Positions 1-9,496 of a DNA stretch of 54,256 nucleotides are shown here, piece after piece. Numbering within the stretch: the first letter of the stretch is position 1; each line of letters starts with the position of its first letter. The stretch is from IMG/VR virus record IMGVR_UViG_3300046167_000162, positions 1-54,256 of that record, one strand, 5' to 3'. The position numbers and the translations under genes were made by a program. Origin of the DNA: a virus. The notes below the pieces were generated by a model, which searched no databases, was not told where the DNA came from, and saw nothing but the letters and a program-made list of their open reading frames with translations.

Positions 1-268
1 GCAAATTCTCAATACGGTTGTTAAAAGCATTACCATCAATATGGTCAATGATCTCTGGCAAATAGCCTTTGTTCATCAAGAATACGATGCGATGCGCTTG
101 GTATTGCTTTCCTTTGATCCGTGTCTTTGCGTACCTGCCAGACTTATAGATAGCAGACATGCCGACTTTACCACGGCGGCTCTGTACCTTGCGAACAAGA
201 TCACCATCATTGTATTCAAACATCTGATGAGCTAGTTCGTACAGTTCCGCAGTTGGTGTATCAGTCAT
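1..268 (-). CDS. HNH homing-type endonuclease, 3' end cut by window edge
   Basis: Start at 268 preceded by AAAGGAG; no stop is reached before the window edge. The readable 89 residues begin MTDTPTAELYELAHQ and end with the HNH_3-type core HRIVFLMNKGYLP, IDHIDGN, NNRIENL, in which the HR and the IDH...N pattern are the metal-binding HNH core. Such enzymes nick or cut DNA and often spread as free-standing homing endonucleases in phage genomes. It lies just downstream of the large repeat-rich tail spike on the same strand. I infer a free-standing homing element; the missing C-terminus would show whether it carries a DNA-binding AP2 domain. Confidence 0.85.
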   Translation of the reverse strand, partial: MTDTPTAELYELAHQMFEYNDGDLVRKVQSRRGKVGMSAIYKSGRYAKTRIKGKQYQAHRIVFLMNKGYLPEIIDHIDGNAFNNRIENL

Positions 269-296
269 GTCTTTCTCCTTTTCTGACTGGTTACGA

Positions 297-3098
297 TTAA
301 GCGTTTTCTAGGGCAGTGATCCGTGCCTCTAGTGCAGTTATAGTTTCTTGCTGTTCTTGGATTGCTTTGATGCAGAGTGATACCATATTTGCATAACGTA
401 AGGCGTCTGGCCTGTCTTGGTCATCATATTCAACAAATTCAGTTAAGCCAGAGTCATGCACTTCCTCTGCAATCAAGCCGCCAAATACTGTATCTCCATC
501 GTTGTTGCCTTTGTAGGTGACGGGACGAAGCGTAAGTAATTCAGTTAAACCATGAGTGGCGTCATTAATTGTGTTTTTATAGCGCAATGATGAAGTTGAT
601 CTAAATAAAGCCCCACTTGTGCTTGATATTTGAACATTTGCACTTGCTGCCGTTGTTTTGCTTGCAACAGGTGGCAAAAACCAAGTTAAACTTCCTTGCG
701 AGTAATAACCTCTAGGATTACCATCCCCATCCGACAGCACGATGTTGTTGCTTGAGGTGCGGATGTCTAGGCCGCCTTGGTTGCCGTTGTAACAGCCAAG
801 GATGGTATTTTTTGAGCCTGTGGTTATATTATAGCCTGCGTAACGACCTACCGCTGTATTATAGCTACCCGTAGTATGAAACCGCAAAGCACCCGAACCA
901 AACGCCGAATTATACAAACCTGTTGTGGCGGCCTTTAAAGAATTTGGCCCAACCGCAGTATTCTCATAACCTGTCGTGTTTGTGTACAAAGCACTATAGC
1001 CCACGGCTGTGTTTACATTGCCCGTAGTATTACTATACCCCGCCTGATACCCAACGGCAGTGTTGTTGTTGGCGGTGGTGTTGGAGAACAATGAGCTATA
1101 TCCCAAGGCTGTGTTGTTGCCACCTGTCGTATTTGATGACATAGAGGAGCTACCAATAGCGGTATTTTCACCAGCGCCACTTTGCGTGTTTAGTGCGCCG
1201 TGACCAACCGCAGTGTTGTTGTTACCTGTGTTGTAATACAAAGCGACATGACCGATACCAACGTTTCTCTCTTGCGTAGAGTTTGTGTACCCCGCTTGAT
1301 AACCTAAGTAGTGATTATATTGACCAGTAGTATTATTGTACCCAGCCTGATACCCCACAGCAGTGTTGTTGCTGGCGGTGGTGTTGTTCGCTAAAGCCTC
1401 ACGCCCAACAGCGGTATTATTGCTACCCGTCGTGTTGTCATAAAGAGAGCCATTCCCCACAGCGGTATTCATAGTGCCTGTTGTGTTTTTGTTTAATGCA
1501 TTACGAGCAAAAGCATCGTTTACACCCGTGGTATTGCTATACAGAGCCGATGAACCCACGGCAGTGTTTACGCCAATTGTGTTGCTATACAAAGCCTGAT
1601 ACCCAACAGCAGTTGCGTTGCTGGCGGTGGTGTTGTTGACTAAAGCCTCATAGCCCAGACCAACATTGTAACTCCCTGTGCTATTAGAGTGCATAGCACC
1701 ACGGCCCATCACTACGTTTTGTGTGCCTGTTGTTGTAGAGTAAGCTGCCTGATACCCCACAGCCGTGTTGTTGCTGGCGGTGGTGTTGTTGTAGAGGGCA
1801 AGTGCGCCTAATGCGGTAGTACTTATACCAGTGGTGTTACTATAAGCTGCCTGATGACCAACCGCAGTTAAATAATAACCCAAGTTGTGGTTATATCCTG
1901 CCTGAACACCAACAGCAACGTCACCGTTTTGAGACGTTTGGCTATACAAAGCTTGATAACCAGCAGCAACTATAGAACCTCCCGTAGAGTTGTAGGCGGC
2001 TTGATACCCCACCGCAGTGTTGTTAGATGCGGTGGTGTTTTGATTTAACGATTGCATCCCCAGCGCAGTGTTATACTGGCCTGTTGTATTGCTGAACAGG
2101 GCTTCATAACCCACAGCCGAGCTGAAAGAAGCGGTGGTGTTCTTGCCCAAAGCGCCATTACCGTAGGCAATGTTGTAAGCGCCAGTAGTGTTTAACCCTA
2201 ACGGTGTGTTGTTGACCGAATTGCGACCGCCCATTGCGACATTGTAAAAGCCAGTAGTGTTAGAGTATAATGATTGATACCCAACTGCCGTGTTGTCGCT
2301 TGCTGTAGTATTACTAAACCCAGCCTGATGCCCAACCGCTGTGTTGTAGCTGGCGGTGGTGTTGTTTTCTAATGCTGAAGTACCAATAGCTACATTATTT
2401 GCACCTGTAGTGTTACCGAATAACGAAGCATAGCCTACCGATACGTTATAATTACCTGACGTATTAGACCGTAATGCAGCAACGCCCACCGCAACTCCAC
2501 GAATTGCTGAAGTATTAAGATACCCAGCAAGATAACCAACCCCTACATTTTCATAGCCAGTCGTGTTAGTAACATATGCCTGTCTACCAACAGCCGTATT
2601 CCCTGATCCTGTACTAACTTTTAATGCCTCAGAACCTATTGCAGTAGTGTTTGATCCGGTTGAGTTCGTATACCCAGCCTGATACCCCACAGCGGTGTTG
2701 TTGCTTGCGGTGGTGTTGGAGAGTAAAGACTGACGACCAACGGCTGTGTTGTAACTGCCAGTTGTGTTTGCCACTAAAGCACCAGTACCTATGCCTGAAT
2801 TATTTGACCCCGTTGTGTTTCCACCAAGAGACCCGCTACCCAAAGCCACATTTAAATCACCTGAGGTGTTTTCAGTCAGTGCGCTAGACCCAATGGCCGT
2901 GTTATATGATCCTCCAGTTAGAGCATCCAACGCAGCATCACCCAACGCCACGTTGTCTGACCCAACAGGATAATTCCCGTCCAGCTTTATTGTGCCGCCA
3001 TCGACTGACACGTTGCCAGCTACATCCAGACCATCTAATGTAAGTGTGCCTACAATGTCCTTATCGGCACTATCGGCTAAGTCTCTTGCTCTAGTCAT
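297..3098 (-). CDS. Tail spike/fibre: YadA-like head repeats plus S74 chaperone
   Basis: A 933-residue protein. After about 70 residues come dozens of degenerate 14-16-residue repeats of the form NTTGSYNTAVGYQAL, the Hep_Hag/YadA-head pattern that folds as a left-handed trimeric beta-roll. The last ~110 residues are an intramolecular chaperone (Peptidase_S74) with the Ser-Lys dyad in SSLRYK, followed by FGGLIAEEVHD and a C-terminal coiled coil. Known S74 domains trimerise the fibre and then cut themselves off. I infer a receptor-binding distal fibre. The repeated DNA makes this gene prone to recombination and misassembly. It is the last intact gene of the left block. Confidence 0.85.
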   Translation of the reverse strand: MTRARDLADSADKDIVGTLTLDGLDVAGNVSVDGGTIKLDGNYPVGSDNVALGDAALDALTGGSYNTAIGSSALTENTSGDLNVALGSGSLGGNTTGSNNSGIGTGALVANTTGSYNTAVGRQSLLSNTTASNNTAVGYQAGYTNSTGSNTTAIGSEALKVSTGSGNTAVGRQAYVTNTTGYENVGVGYLAGYLNTSAIRGVAVGVAALRSNTSGNYNVSVGYASLFGNTTGANNVAIGTSALENNTTASYNTAVGHQAGFSNTTASDNTAVGYQSLYSNTTGFYNVAMGGRNSVNNTPLGLNTTGAYNIAYGNGALGKNTTASFSSAVGYEALFSNTTGQYNTALGMQSLNQNTTASNNTAVGYQAAYNSTGGSIVAAGYQALYSQTSQNGDVAVGVQAGYNHNLGYYLTAVGHQAAYSNTTGISTTALGALALYNNTTASNNTAVGYQAAYSTTTGTQNVVMGRGAMHSNSTGSYNVGLGYEALVNNTTASNATAVGYQALYSNTIGVNTAVGSSALYSNTTGVNDAFARNALNKNTTGTMNTAVGNGSLYDNTTGSNNTAVGREALANNTTASNNTAVGYQAGYNNTTGQYNHYLGYQAGYTNSTQERNVGIGHVALYYNTGNNNTAVGHGALNTQSGAGENTAIGSSSMSSNTTGGNNTALGYSSLFSNTTANNNTAVGYQAGYSNTTGNVNTAVGYSALYTNTTGYENTAVGPNSLKAATTGLYNSAFGSGALRFHTTGSYNTAVGRYAGYNITTGSKNTILGCYNGNQGGLDIRTSSNNIVLSDGDGNPRGYYSQGSLTWFLPPVASKTTAASANVQISSTSGALFRSTSSLRYKNTINDATHGLTELLTLRPVTYKGNNDGDTVFGGLIAEEVHDSGLTEFVEYDDQDRPDALRYANMVSLCIKAIQEQQETITALEARITALENA

Positions 3099-3111
3099 GC
3101 GTCAGTTTCCT

Positions 3112-3339
3112 CTAACTTAATAAGATGTATGGCAGTACAACTGTACCACCTAAGATTGTTACTACGGCGTCCCATACATCTGGTGTGCCTCGCCCAGTGG
3201 CGTCATATAGTTCCTTACCCACAGCAGCTACGACACAAGCTATTATAGCAAGTACTGGTGTAGAGTACAAGCACACAGTAGAAGCTATTGCGGCACCTGC
3301 TAGGAAGTGTGCTTGTTTATCTATAGGTATGTTTTTCAT
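3112..3339 (-). CDS. Small membrane protein with KQAHFLAG motif
   Basis: A 75-residue protein with two hydrophobic segments (about 10-38 and 55-74). The start DKQAHFLAGAAI and the later GKELYDATGRG..DVWDAV..ILGG resemble small phage membrane or YfiM-like proteins whose conserved H, GKE and D residues line a membrane face. It sits between a tail assembly chaperone and the tail spike and overlaps the former by 4 bases, so it is translated in the same unit. Function unknown; a holin or spanin-like role is possible but not shown. Confidence 0.7.
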   Translation of the reverse strand: MKNIPIDKQAHFLAGAAIASTVCLYSTPVLAIIACVVAAVGKELYDATGRGTPDVWDAVVTILGGTVVLPYILLS

Positions 3340-3590
3340 TCTGGTTTAGTGGGCCATGTAATGTCGGTTGGAAAGCCAGCCTGATCTGTGATGTCACGCA
3401 GTGCTTGGCGGTATGCTGTCTGCTCTGCGGTCATTGTGCGGTCTGATAGCGCCCATACGTCTGTTGCTGCTATGAGGTTATCACGCTTATTGCGAACTTC
3501 CTCTTCTGTTGCTGGAGGGCTATAGAGCATAGCGTCCAATTCGGCTTGTGTAATCTCTATCATTACACCATCTCTTGAAATCATAGGCAT
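3336..3590 (-). CDS. Tail fibre assembly chaperone-like protein
   Basis: An 84-residue protein counted from the ATG at 3590, which overlaps the upstream stop as TAATG and has GGGGGA seven bases before it; an in-frame ATG at 3605 has no such site. The C-terminal half, RDNLIAATDVWALSDR..TAYRQALRDI...FP..I.WP, matches the phage tail assembly chaperone family (PF16778 type), whose members sit next to fibre genes and help fold or attach fibres. Position directly after a fibre gene agrees with that role. Confidence 0.75.
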   Translation of the reverse strand: MPMISRDGVMIEITQAELDAMLYSPPATEEEVRNKRDNLIAATDVWALSDRTMTAEQTAYRQALRDITDQAGFPTDITWPTKPE

Positions 3591-4204
3591 TAGTTGATCC
3601 CCCATAAAGAATATGTACCACCAGAGAAATTGCCACCCTGCTGGTGGTAGAAATATATACTGTTATTTGCGCCAACGCCGTACTGATGAATCCCCACCTG
3701 CGCAGTAAAATTACCCTGATTGTAAGAATCCATCGTAAACCAATAAGAGCCTCTTGCATGAGTAACTTCAGTAGTACTGTTAGGGTTATATATGTACATG
3801 TCGATATATGCGCTATCATTGCCATATTGATGATAATATTCGTCTATCCCCATATAGTCATACTTAATGTAAGTATTTGTAACTTTGTTAGTATACTGCA
3901 CAGGATAAGTCTGAGACGTAGTTATTGGGGTGCCAGAGGCGTCTGTAAAACGCCAGCGTAGGATCTGAAAATTGGTGTTAGAGTTAATACCGTTTAGGAT
4001 TAGTCTGTATGCCCTGTAACTACCGGAAAAAGATACACTAAATGTAGCACCTGTTCCAACACTAACAGAGTCTGAAATAAGTGTTGATGCACCACCAACA
4101 CCCGCATTACCAATAGCCGCCGCTGTAGTCGCATCCACAGACGCAATGTTACTCAGCGCCCTGCTGTCATTGATAACCGTAGTACCATTAACTTTAATCG
4201 CCAT
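3590..4204 (-). CDS. Tail fibre / receptor-binding protein, short
   Basis: A 204-residue protein. The start MAIKVNGTTVINDSRAL.NIASVDATT is the common N-terminal attachment segment of marine phage fibres and is followed by a beta-rich, Tyr/Asn/Ser-rich body ending in QQGGNFSGGTYSLWGIN. No enzyme motif is visible. It lies between the long fibre and the assembly chaperone with short spacing. I infer a structural distal fibre or adhesin; the exact partner cannot be told. Confidence 0.75.
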   Translation of the reverse strand: MAIKVNGTTVINDSRALSNIASVDATTAAAIGNAGVGGASTLISDSVSVGTGATFSVSFSGSYRAYRLILNGINSNTNFQILRWRFTDASGTPITTSQTYPVQYTNKVTNTYIKYDYMGIDEYYHQYGNDSAYIDMYIYNPNSTTEVTHARGSYWFTMDSYNQGNFTAQVGIHQYGVGANNSIYFYHQQGGNFSGGTYSLWGIN

Positions 4205-4222
4205 CTTCGTGTCCTTCCACTA

Positions 4223-7200
4223 TTAGCTATTAAGTTGTGCTTTAAGCTCGTCAATCTGAGCCTGTTGTTCCTTCATGGCTTCTATCAAGAGAGCCACCAT
4301 GTTTCCGTATTTAACTGACTTGATGCCTTGGTCATTTGTGCTGACTACATCCGGCAGTACAGCTTCCACTTCCTGAGCGATTACGCCGACCTCTGAGTTA
4401 CCATTCTCTAGCCAATCAAATGAGACACCACGCAGGGACTTAACGGCATCCAGAGAGCCTGTGAGCGTCTCTACGTTTGTCTTGAGTGTGGCGTCTGAGG
4501 TGGTGTTGAAGTTGGCTGAGTTGACTGTGCCGCTGAAGTAGGCGTCTTTCCATTTGTATGTGTTTGTACCAAGATCACGGGTTGATGCGGTTCCAGCATA
4601 AAATGACCCACTTGTTACCCAATACGAAGCATTTCCGCCTGTAATACGAACATCGTTAGCTGCACCCGAGATGTCAAAAATGCCACCACTAGAAGCAGAC
4701 CCAATACTCCCCACACTGGAGCCGTCTTTGTAAAATCCTAAAATAGGGCCATCAGTACCCGACCTTGAGAAAGTACCCGTGCGACCATTGTATGCACTAG
4801 CAAAGAACAGACCATCATTTCTTATACCAAAACCTGTTGTAGTATTCCCTACCCCCGGTTGTGTTGTACTAGACTGACCCACCAGCAAGTTACCGCTGCT
4901 GTCGATGCGCATACGTTCTGTTGAAAGCCCCGCATTTGAATTACCAGTGTGAAATGTAATTGGCGCAACTACAGTTGCAAGTCGCACACCCCCGCTGTTT
5001 GAACCAGTAATTGAAAGCTGTTTAGGTGAGTATGTTCCGTAACTCCATGTTGAGTTGCTTACGAATATACCGCCAATCTGATTTATAGAGGTGCCATCAT
5101 GTGCGTGGAGGGACAGTCCAGCTCCTGTTGTTGCTCCACTTGAGGTATCGTTTTTAATTGCAAGACCATTTAAGCTACTAGCCTCATGATTTATTGTAAT
5201 GTTCTCAGCACTCGCATCCCAGAAGAACTTTGGCGTGGTGCCTGTGTCCTCGTAGAAGCTGATGTCGCCGCTATCATCTATGTTTAAACGTGCTTTAGTA
5301 GATGTGCCATCATTGGTTTTAAACCGCATGAATGAGTTTGTTCCTGAAAACTCTGCACGACCTGACTGAATTTCACCTATTGTGTTTTGAGAGCCAGCGT
5401 GACCCTTAAATTGCAGTGTAGGGCTGTCGCCTGTCTTTTGTATAACTGTAGTGCTTGCATCCACAGTCAGCCCATCGCTGGTGATAGTCCCAGTGATGTC
5501 TACACCTGTGCTGGTGGTGGCGAGTTTGGGGGAGTTGTTGTGGTATAGGGTTACTGCGCCATTTGGAACAAACTGTGCAAGTGTTTCGCCGCCCGTGCTT
5601 TCAAAGTCTACGCCATTGCTATTGGAACGTATCTTTAATACACCCGCACCAACTTCATCAATGTAGCTATTAGACCCATCATGGTAAATCTGTAGGTCAG
5701 GCTTATTGCCGAAGATGGCTTTGTCGTTGTCACCGAAGGATAGATCACCCGTCATAGTGTCGCCAGCTACTTGAACATAACGAGCATCAGACTGTGCTTC
5801 AGTGTAGTGATCTGCCAGTACAAACGTACCGTAAGCTACAATGTCTACTACATCATTTACCGCTGCACCTGTAGCAAGTGTAATGCTTGTACCATTGGTG
5901 GCAGTAAAGTCTGTACCAGCTACAAGTTTAACCCCGTTGAGGTACACATCTACATAGCCAGTATCATAGGTAGCAGCAAAGACTGTCTGACCTGCGGAAG
6001 CAGTGTAAGTTACACGATCAGATGTACCGTTTACAGCAGAACCAGCAGACTGCCATCCACCAGAACCATATACGTTCATAATGTTAGTTGTGCTATTAAA
6101 GTACAAAGCACCAATTACAAGTGCATCACCATCATTGTCTACTGTAGGTGCAGAAGCTTTAGCACCTAAGTAACGATCATCGAAGTCATCGTATGATGCG
6201 GCAGCATTGGCTTCACTGGTTGCAGCATTACTTTCTGAAGTAGCTGCATTAGTCTCACTGGTAGCTGCATTGCTTTCAGATGTAGCGGCTGCAGCGGCAC
6301 TAGCAGAGGCAGCAGTAGCTGAACCAAAAATACCGTCTACATACGTTTTAGAGGTAGCATCATTAGCATCTGTAGGTGCAGCAAGACCTGTAACTTTATT
6401 GGAACCCATTGCAAGGTTACCAGACATAGTATCACCAGACTTAGCTACACGAGTATCACGCTGTGTATCTACATATGCTTTAGTAGCTACATCCTGTGCC
6501 GCTGTAGGATCACCTGCACCAGTAATCTTATTGGTAGACATGGCAATAGCACCAGTCATTGTACCACCAGCAAGAGGAAGCTTAGTGGCAATGCTGTCAG
6601 TTACTGTAGTGCTAAAGTCTGCGTCATCACCTAATGCTGCAGCAAGCTCATTAAGAGTATCAAGTGTACCCGGTGCTGAATCTACAAGGTTGGCTACCTG
6701 TGTATCTACATAACCTTTAGTGGCTGCATCGTTAGTATTAGTAGGTGAGGTAAGGTTAGTAATGGTAGCAGTAGTACCAGCATTCATGTTCAACGTACCG
6801 TCAATAGTCACGTTGTTGAATGTGGATGTACCTGCAGAGATTACGTTACCTGTCAGATCACCTGTAACATTCCCAGTGATTGCACCTGTTACGTTACCAG
6901 TGACGTTACCCGTTACATTACCTGTGAGGTTACCTGTGAGTCCACTAGAGGCTGATACAGTAGTGAAAGCACCAGAGGATGCACCAGAGGCACCAATGGC
7001 TGTACCGTCAATAGAACCGCCGTTAATATCTACTGTAGCAAAAGTACCCTGACCAGATGTAGACAAAGTAGTAAAGCTACCAGCGGCAGTACCTGCAGCA
7101 CCGATTACAGTACCGTCAATGTTACCACCGTTAATGTCAACTGTAGTAAGTGTTGATGTACCTGTAGCACTAAGTGCAGTAAATGCACCTGTGCTTGGAG

Positions 7201-7954
7201 TAGTCGCACCAATAGTAGTACCGTCTACAGTACCACCATTAATGTCGGCAGTAGCTGCAGTCAGGCTTGTGTTAGCGTTGAGTGTTGTGAATGTACCAGC
7301 GGCAGGAGTTGCACTACCAATTACAGAGTTATCAATAGTACCGGAGTTAATGTCACCAGATGTAATAACTGTAGTACCTGTGGCAGCAAGGTCAACAGTA
7401 TCAATATCTGCAAAGGTAGATGTACCTGTAGAAGTAACGTCACCAGTCAGATCACCAGTAATGTCGCCTGTAACATTACCTGTCAAGTTACCTGTGATGT
7501 TAGCTACGACACCTGCAGGGGCAGTAATAACACCAGTTACATTTAGCGTACCTGCTACTGTAGCATTCTCATGAACAGCTAGGGTATCAATGTAGCCAAT
7601 ACCATCAATGTACAAGTCTTTAAACTCAGCACCTGTAGCACCAAGGTCAATGTCATTATCTGTGATAGGGCGGATAACACCGTCACGTACACTAATCTGT
7701 TGTACTGGAACACCAGATACTTCAACGTAGAAGTCTACAGTGTTAGCACCTGTATTTACCTGTACTTTATTATTAGCGTCAAGGTCAGCAATAAGGGGAA
7801 CATACTCACCTTCAGCAGCTGTACCGTCATGCTTGTGACCACCAGATGCAGCAAAGGCATCACGTAGAGCATTATACTCTGCGTTAAGGGGGGCAGCACG
7901 TACCGTTGCTGTAGGGATGATGTCTGCTGTAGATTGTCTTGTGTAACCTGCCAC
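4223..7954 (-). CDS. Long tail fibre with S74 autoprocessing chaperone
   Basis: A 1,243-residue fibre. The N-terminus (about 1-110, TRQSTADIIPTATVRAAPLNAEYNALRDAF) is the T7-gp17-like mount used to attach to the tail. Residues ~130-400 have GN(L/V)TG repeats and ~30-residue DINGG.IDG..IG repeats. An Ala/Ser/Glu coiled segment (TSESNAATSE) precedes YLNGVKL and YHDGSNSYI modules. The end is a Peptidase_S74 chaperone with the dyad in SDATLK, then GVIAQEVEAVLPDVV and a terminal coiled coil. It should form the trimeric side fibre. It has the same chaperone type as the tail spike, so two self-maturing fibres are made. Confidence 0.9.
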   Translation of the reverse strand: MAGYTRQSTADIIPTATVRAAPLNAEYNALRDAFAASGGHKHDGTAAEGEYVPLIADLDANNKVQVNTGANTVDFYVEVSGVPVQQISVRDGVIRPITDNDIDLGATGAEFKDLYIDGIGYIDTLAVHENATVAGTLNVTGVITAPAGVVANITGNLTGNVTGDITGDLTGDVTSTGTSTFADIDTVDLAATGTTVITSGDINSGTIDNSVIGSATPAAGTFTTLNANTSLTAATADINGGTVDGTTIGATTPSTGAFTALSATGTSTLTTVDINGGNIDGTVIGAAGTAAGSFTTLSTSGQGTFATVDINGGSIDGTAIGASGASSGAFTTVSASSGLTGNLTGNVTGNVTGNVTGAITGNVTGDLTGNVISAGTSTFNNVTIDGTLNMNAGTTATITNLTSPTNTNDAATKGYVDTQVANLVDSAPGTLDTLNELAAALGDDADFSTTVTDSIATKLPLAGGTMTGAIAMSTNKITGAGDPTAAQDVATKAYVDTQRDTRVAKSGDTMSGNLAMGSNKVTGLAAPTDANDATSKTYVDGIFGSATAASASAAAAATSESNAATSETNAATSESNAATSEANAAASYDDFDDRYLGAKASAPTVDNDGDALVIGALYFNSTTNIMNVYGSGGWQSAGSAVNGTSDRVTYTASAGQTVFAATYDTGYVDVYLNGVKLVAGTDFTATNGTSITLATGAAVNDVVDIVAYGTFVLADHYTEAQSDARYVQVAGDTMTGDLSFGDNDKAIFGNKPDLQIYHDGSNSYIDEVGAGVLKIRSNSNGVDFESTGGETLAQFVPNGAVTLYHNNSPKLATTSTGVDITGTITSDGLTVDASTTVIQKTGDSPTLQFKGHAGSQNTIGEIQSGRAEFSGTNSFMRFKTNDGTSTKARLNIDDSGDISFYEDTGTTPKFFWDASAENITINHEASSLNGLAIKNDTSSGATTGAGLSLHAHDGTSINQIGGIFVSNSTWSYGTYSPKQLSITGSNSGGVRLATVVAPITFHTGNSNAGLSTERMRIDSSGNLLVGQSSTTQPGVGNTTTGFGIRNDGLFFASAYNGRTGTFSRSGTDGPILGFYKDGSSVGSIGSASSGGIFDISGAANDVRITGGNASYWVTSGSFYAGTASTRDLGTNTYKWKDAYFSGTVNSANFNTTSDATLKTNVETLTGSLDAVKSLRGVSFDWLENGNSEVGVIAQEVEAVLPDVVSTNDQGIKSVKYGNMVALLIEAMKEQQAQIDELKAQLNS

Positions 7955-7957
7955 GGT

Positions 7958-9496
7958 CTATCTCCTGTCTGCTAAACCATACGTCATCGAAATGGCTTGA
8001 ATTGTATGACTCGCATTTTGATTGTTGGTAACGTAACTTACTGATACTGATTTCCCTGAGCCTGATACGTTAGTCAAAGCTTTAGGTGATGGGTTGCCGT
8101 CATATATGTCACCTGAACCATAGATTGCAGTACCGTACACAGCTGCAGCACCTTCAGTCGAGAACGTATATGTTGTTGGGTTAAGGGAGTGGATGTCATC
8201 GTAGTCGTAGTACACACCAACAAAAACTTCTGTGTTACCCTCTGACCTCAGGTAGGTGTCTACCTTGTGTATATTTTTTCTTAACTCTGGATCTTCCATA
8301 TAGAAGTAAGGTGTCTGGTATAAGCTGAAGATGTCTTCCCCTGCAAAGGATTGACCCCTCTCCTGTCTATAGACCTTACCCGATCCATCCCCGTGTATTA
8401 CATGCTCAAACTGGCCCAAGTAACCAGATGCAACACAGTTAGCCTCAATGCCGATAAGCTGGCTGTACTCGAAGATACTCTGCTTATTCTGAGACTTACG
8501 TATAGCACCAATAAGAGACAGTGAGCTATCGTTCTTGAAGAAGAACCTGAACTGTGATTTCTTTCTAATGACTACGATACTAATGTCTGTGATGTTTTCT
8601 GAAAGGTAGTAGTTATCGAAGATGTCTTGTATTTCTTTTGATACAGGAGCAAGTTCAACATCACCAATTCTGTCAGTACCAGAGATAGGCCGGATACCAT
8701 CAGGTCCAAGGAATAGTAGGTCACCACCAAATTCTATCACAGAGTCAGGGGCAACACAACCTAAGTTAGAGGTAACATTTTCTAAGACAAAGTTAGAGAT
8801 ACTCGTACCAATAAGTCTCTTAATATTATTAGCTCCGAAGATATAAAGAGTATTTCTAAACTTCTTAATTGCTGTGATCTCGAACCCTACGTTAATAACC
8901 CCAGCTCCACTTGCTGGTGTAAAGTCTGTAGCATTCAAAGGGGCACTAAAGTAAAGGTTGTAAGGCTCTGTTGACGAACCTGCCAAGAAGATGTGAGAAG
9001 AAAACTCTTCAGAAAACTTGGGGTCAGCGGGGGCCAGAGCACTAGTAATCTGAGTGTATGTCGTACCGTCATAAGTTGCTGCTGGGTTCTGACCATCTGT
9101 AAGAAGTAGCACCTCTCCAGACCAGTTGTAGTCAGAGAACCTAACACGAGATACATCCGTCATAGAGGGTGTACCTGCGGCAGTTACAGTATCCCACGAG
9201 CTAGTCGAGTTATTCCAAGCATGGAGGTAGTTATACCCAGAAATTGTTTTCCTGCAAGCAAAAATACCGTCCTCAATGTTACCGTTTACATGAACACCTA
9301 AAACAGCTCCTTGTCCAGGTACAGTGCCGTAGTCATTCTGAAACCCACTGATACGTCTATAGCCACCCGACAAGGATGGCTCATAGTTAATCATACGGAG
9401 GGCACTACCACCTAAGGCAGACGCATGTGTGAGAGGGTCAACGTTAGTAATGAGACCGCCCTGACAAACCGTTAGGTGTGTTCTAAGATTGTCCAT
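7958..9496 (-). CDS. Tail hub / DNA-stabilisation protein (P22 gp10-like)
   Basis: A 512-residue protein. It has the pattern of P22 gp10 or podovirus tail-tubular-B proteins: an N-terminal GGLITNVDP..LGGSALRMINYEP, repeated propeller-like strands (VLLLTDGQNPAATYDG, HIFLAGSS..PYNLYFSAPLNATDF, NTLYIFGANNIKRLIG), then LLFLGPDGIRPISGTDRIGD. These proteins plug the portal and anchor fibres. It overlaps the adaptor gene start-to-stop at 9496 and precedes the fibre gene by four bases. The match is to fold-level pattern, so the precise name is inferred. Confidence 0.85.
   Translation of the reverse strand: MDNLRTHLTVCQGGLITNVDPLTHASALGGSALRMINYEPSLSGGYRRISGFQNDYGTVPGQGAVLGVHVNGNIEDGIFACRKTISGYNYLHAWNNSTSSWDTVTAAGTPSMTDVSRVRFSDYNWSGEVLLLTDGQNPAATYDGTTYTQITSALAPADPKFSEEFSSHIFLAGSSTEPYNLYFSAPLNATDFTPASGAGVINVGFEITAIKKFRNTLYIFGANNIKRLIGTSISNFVLENVTSNLGCVAPDSVIEFGGDLLFLGPDGIRPISGTDRIGDVELAPVSKEIQDIFDNYYLSENITDISIVVIRKKSQFRFFFKNDSSLSLIGAIRKSQNKQSIFEYSQLIGIEANCVASGYLGQFEHVIHGDGSGKVYRQERGQSFAGEDIFSLYQTPYFYMEDPELRKNIHKVDTYLRSEGNTEVFVGVYYDYDDIHSLNPTTYTFSTEGAAAVYGTAIYGSGDIYDGNPSPKALTNVSGSGKSVSVSYVTNNQNASHTIQAISMTYGLADRR

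Noticed and set aside
41-235. Plus-strand ORF of 64 residues at the left edge
   Set aside because: It is the complement of the HNH gene, which has clear motifs and a ribosome site; the plus frame has neither.
297-3098. Repeated short words that look CRISPR-like
   Set aside because: The repeats are coding (NTTGxxNTAVG units), unevenly spaced and translate in one frame; no constant repeat-spacer pattern and no cas genes.
5451-7574. Long plus-strand ORFs rich in Val/Ala/Pro opposite the long fibre
   Set aside because: They mirror the fibre's repeats; low-complexity composition is expected from reading the repeat complement, and no ribosome sites are present.
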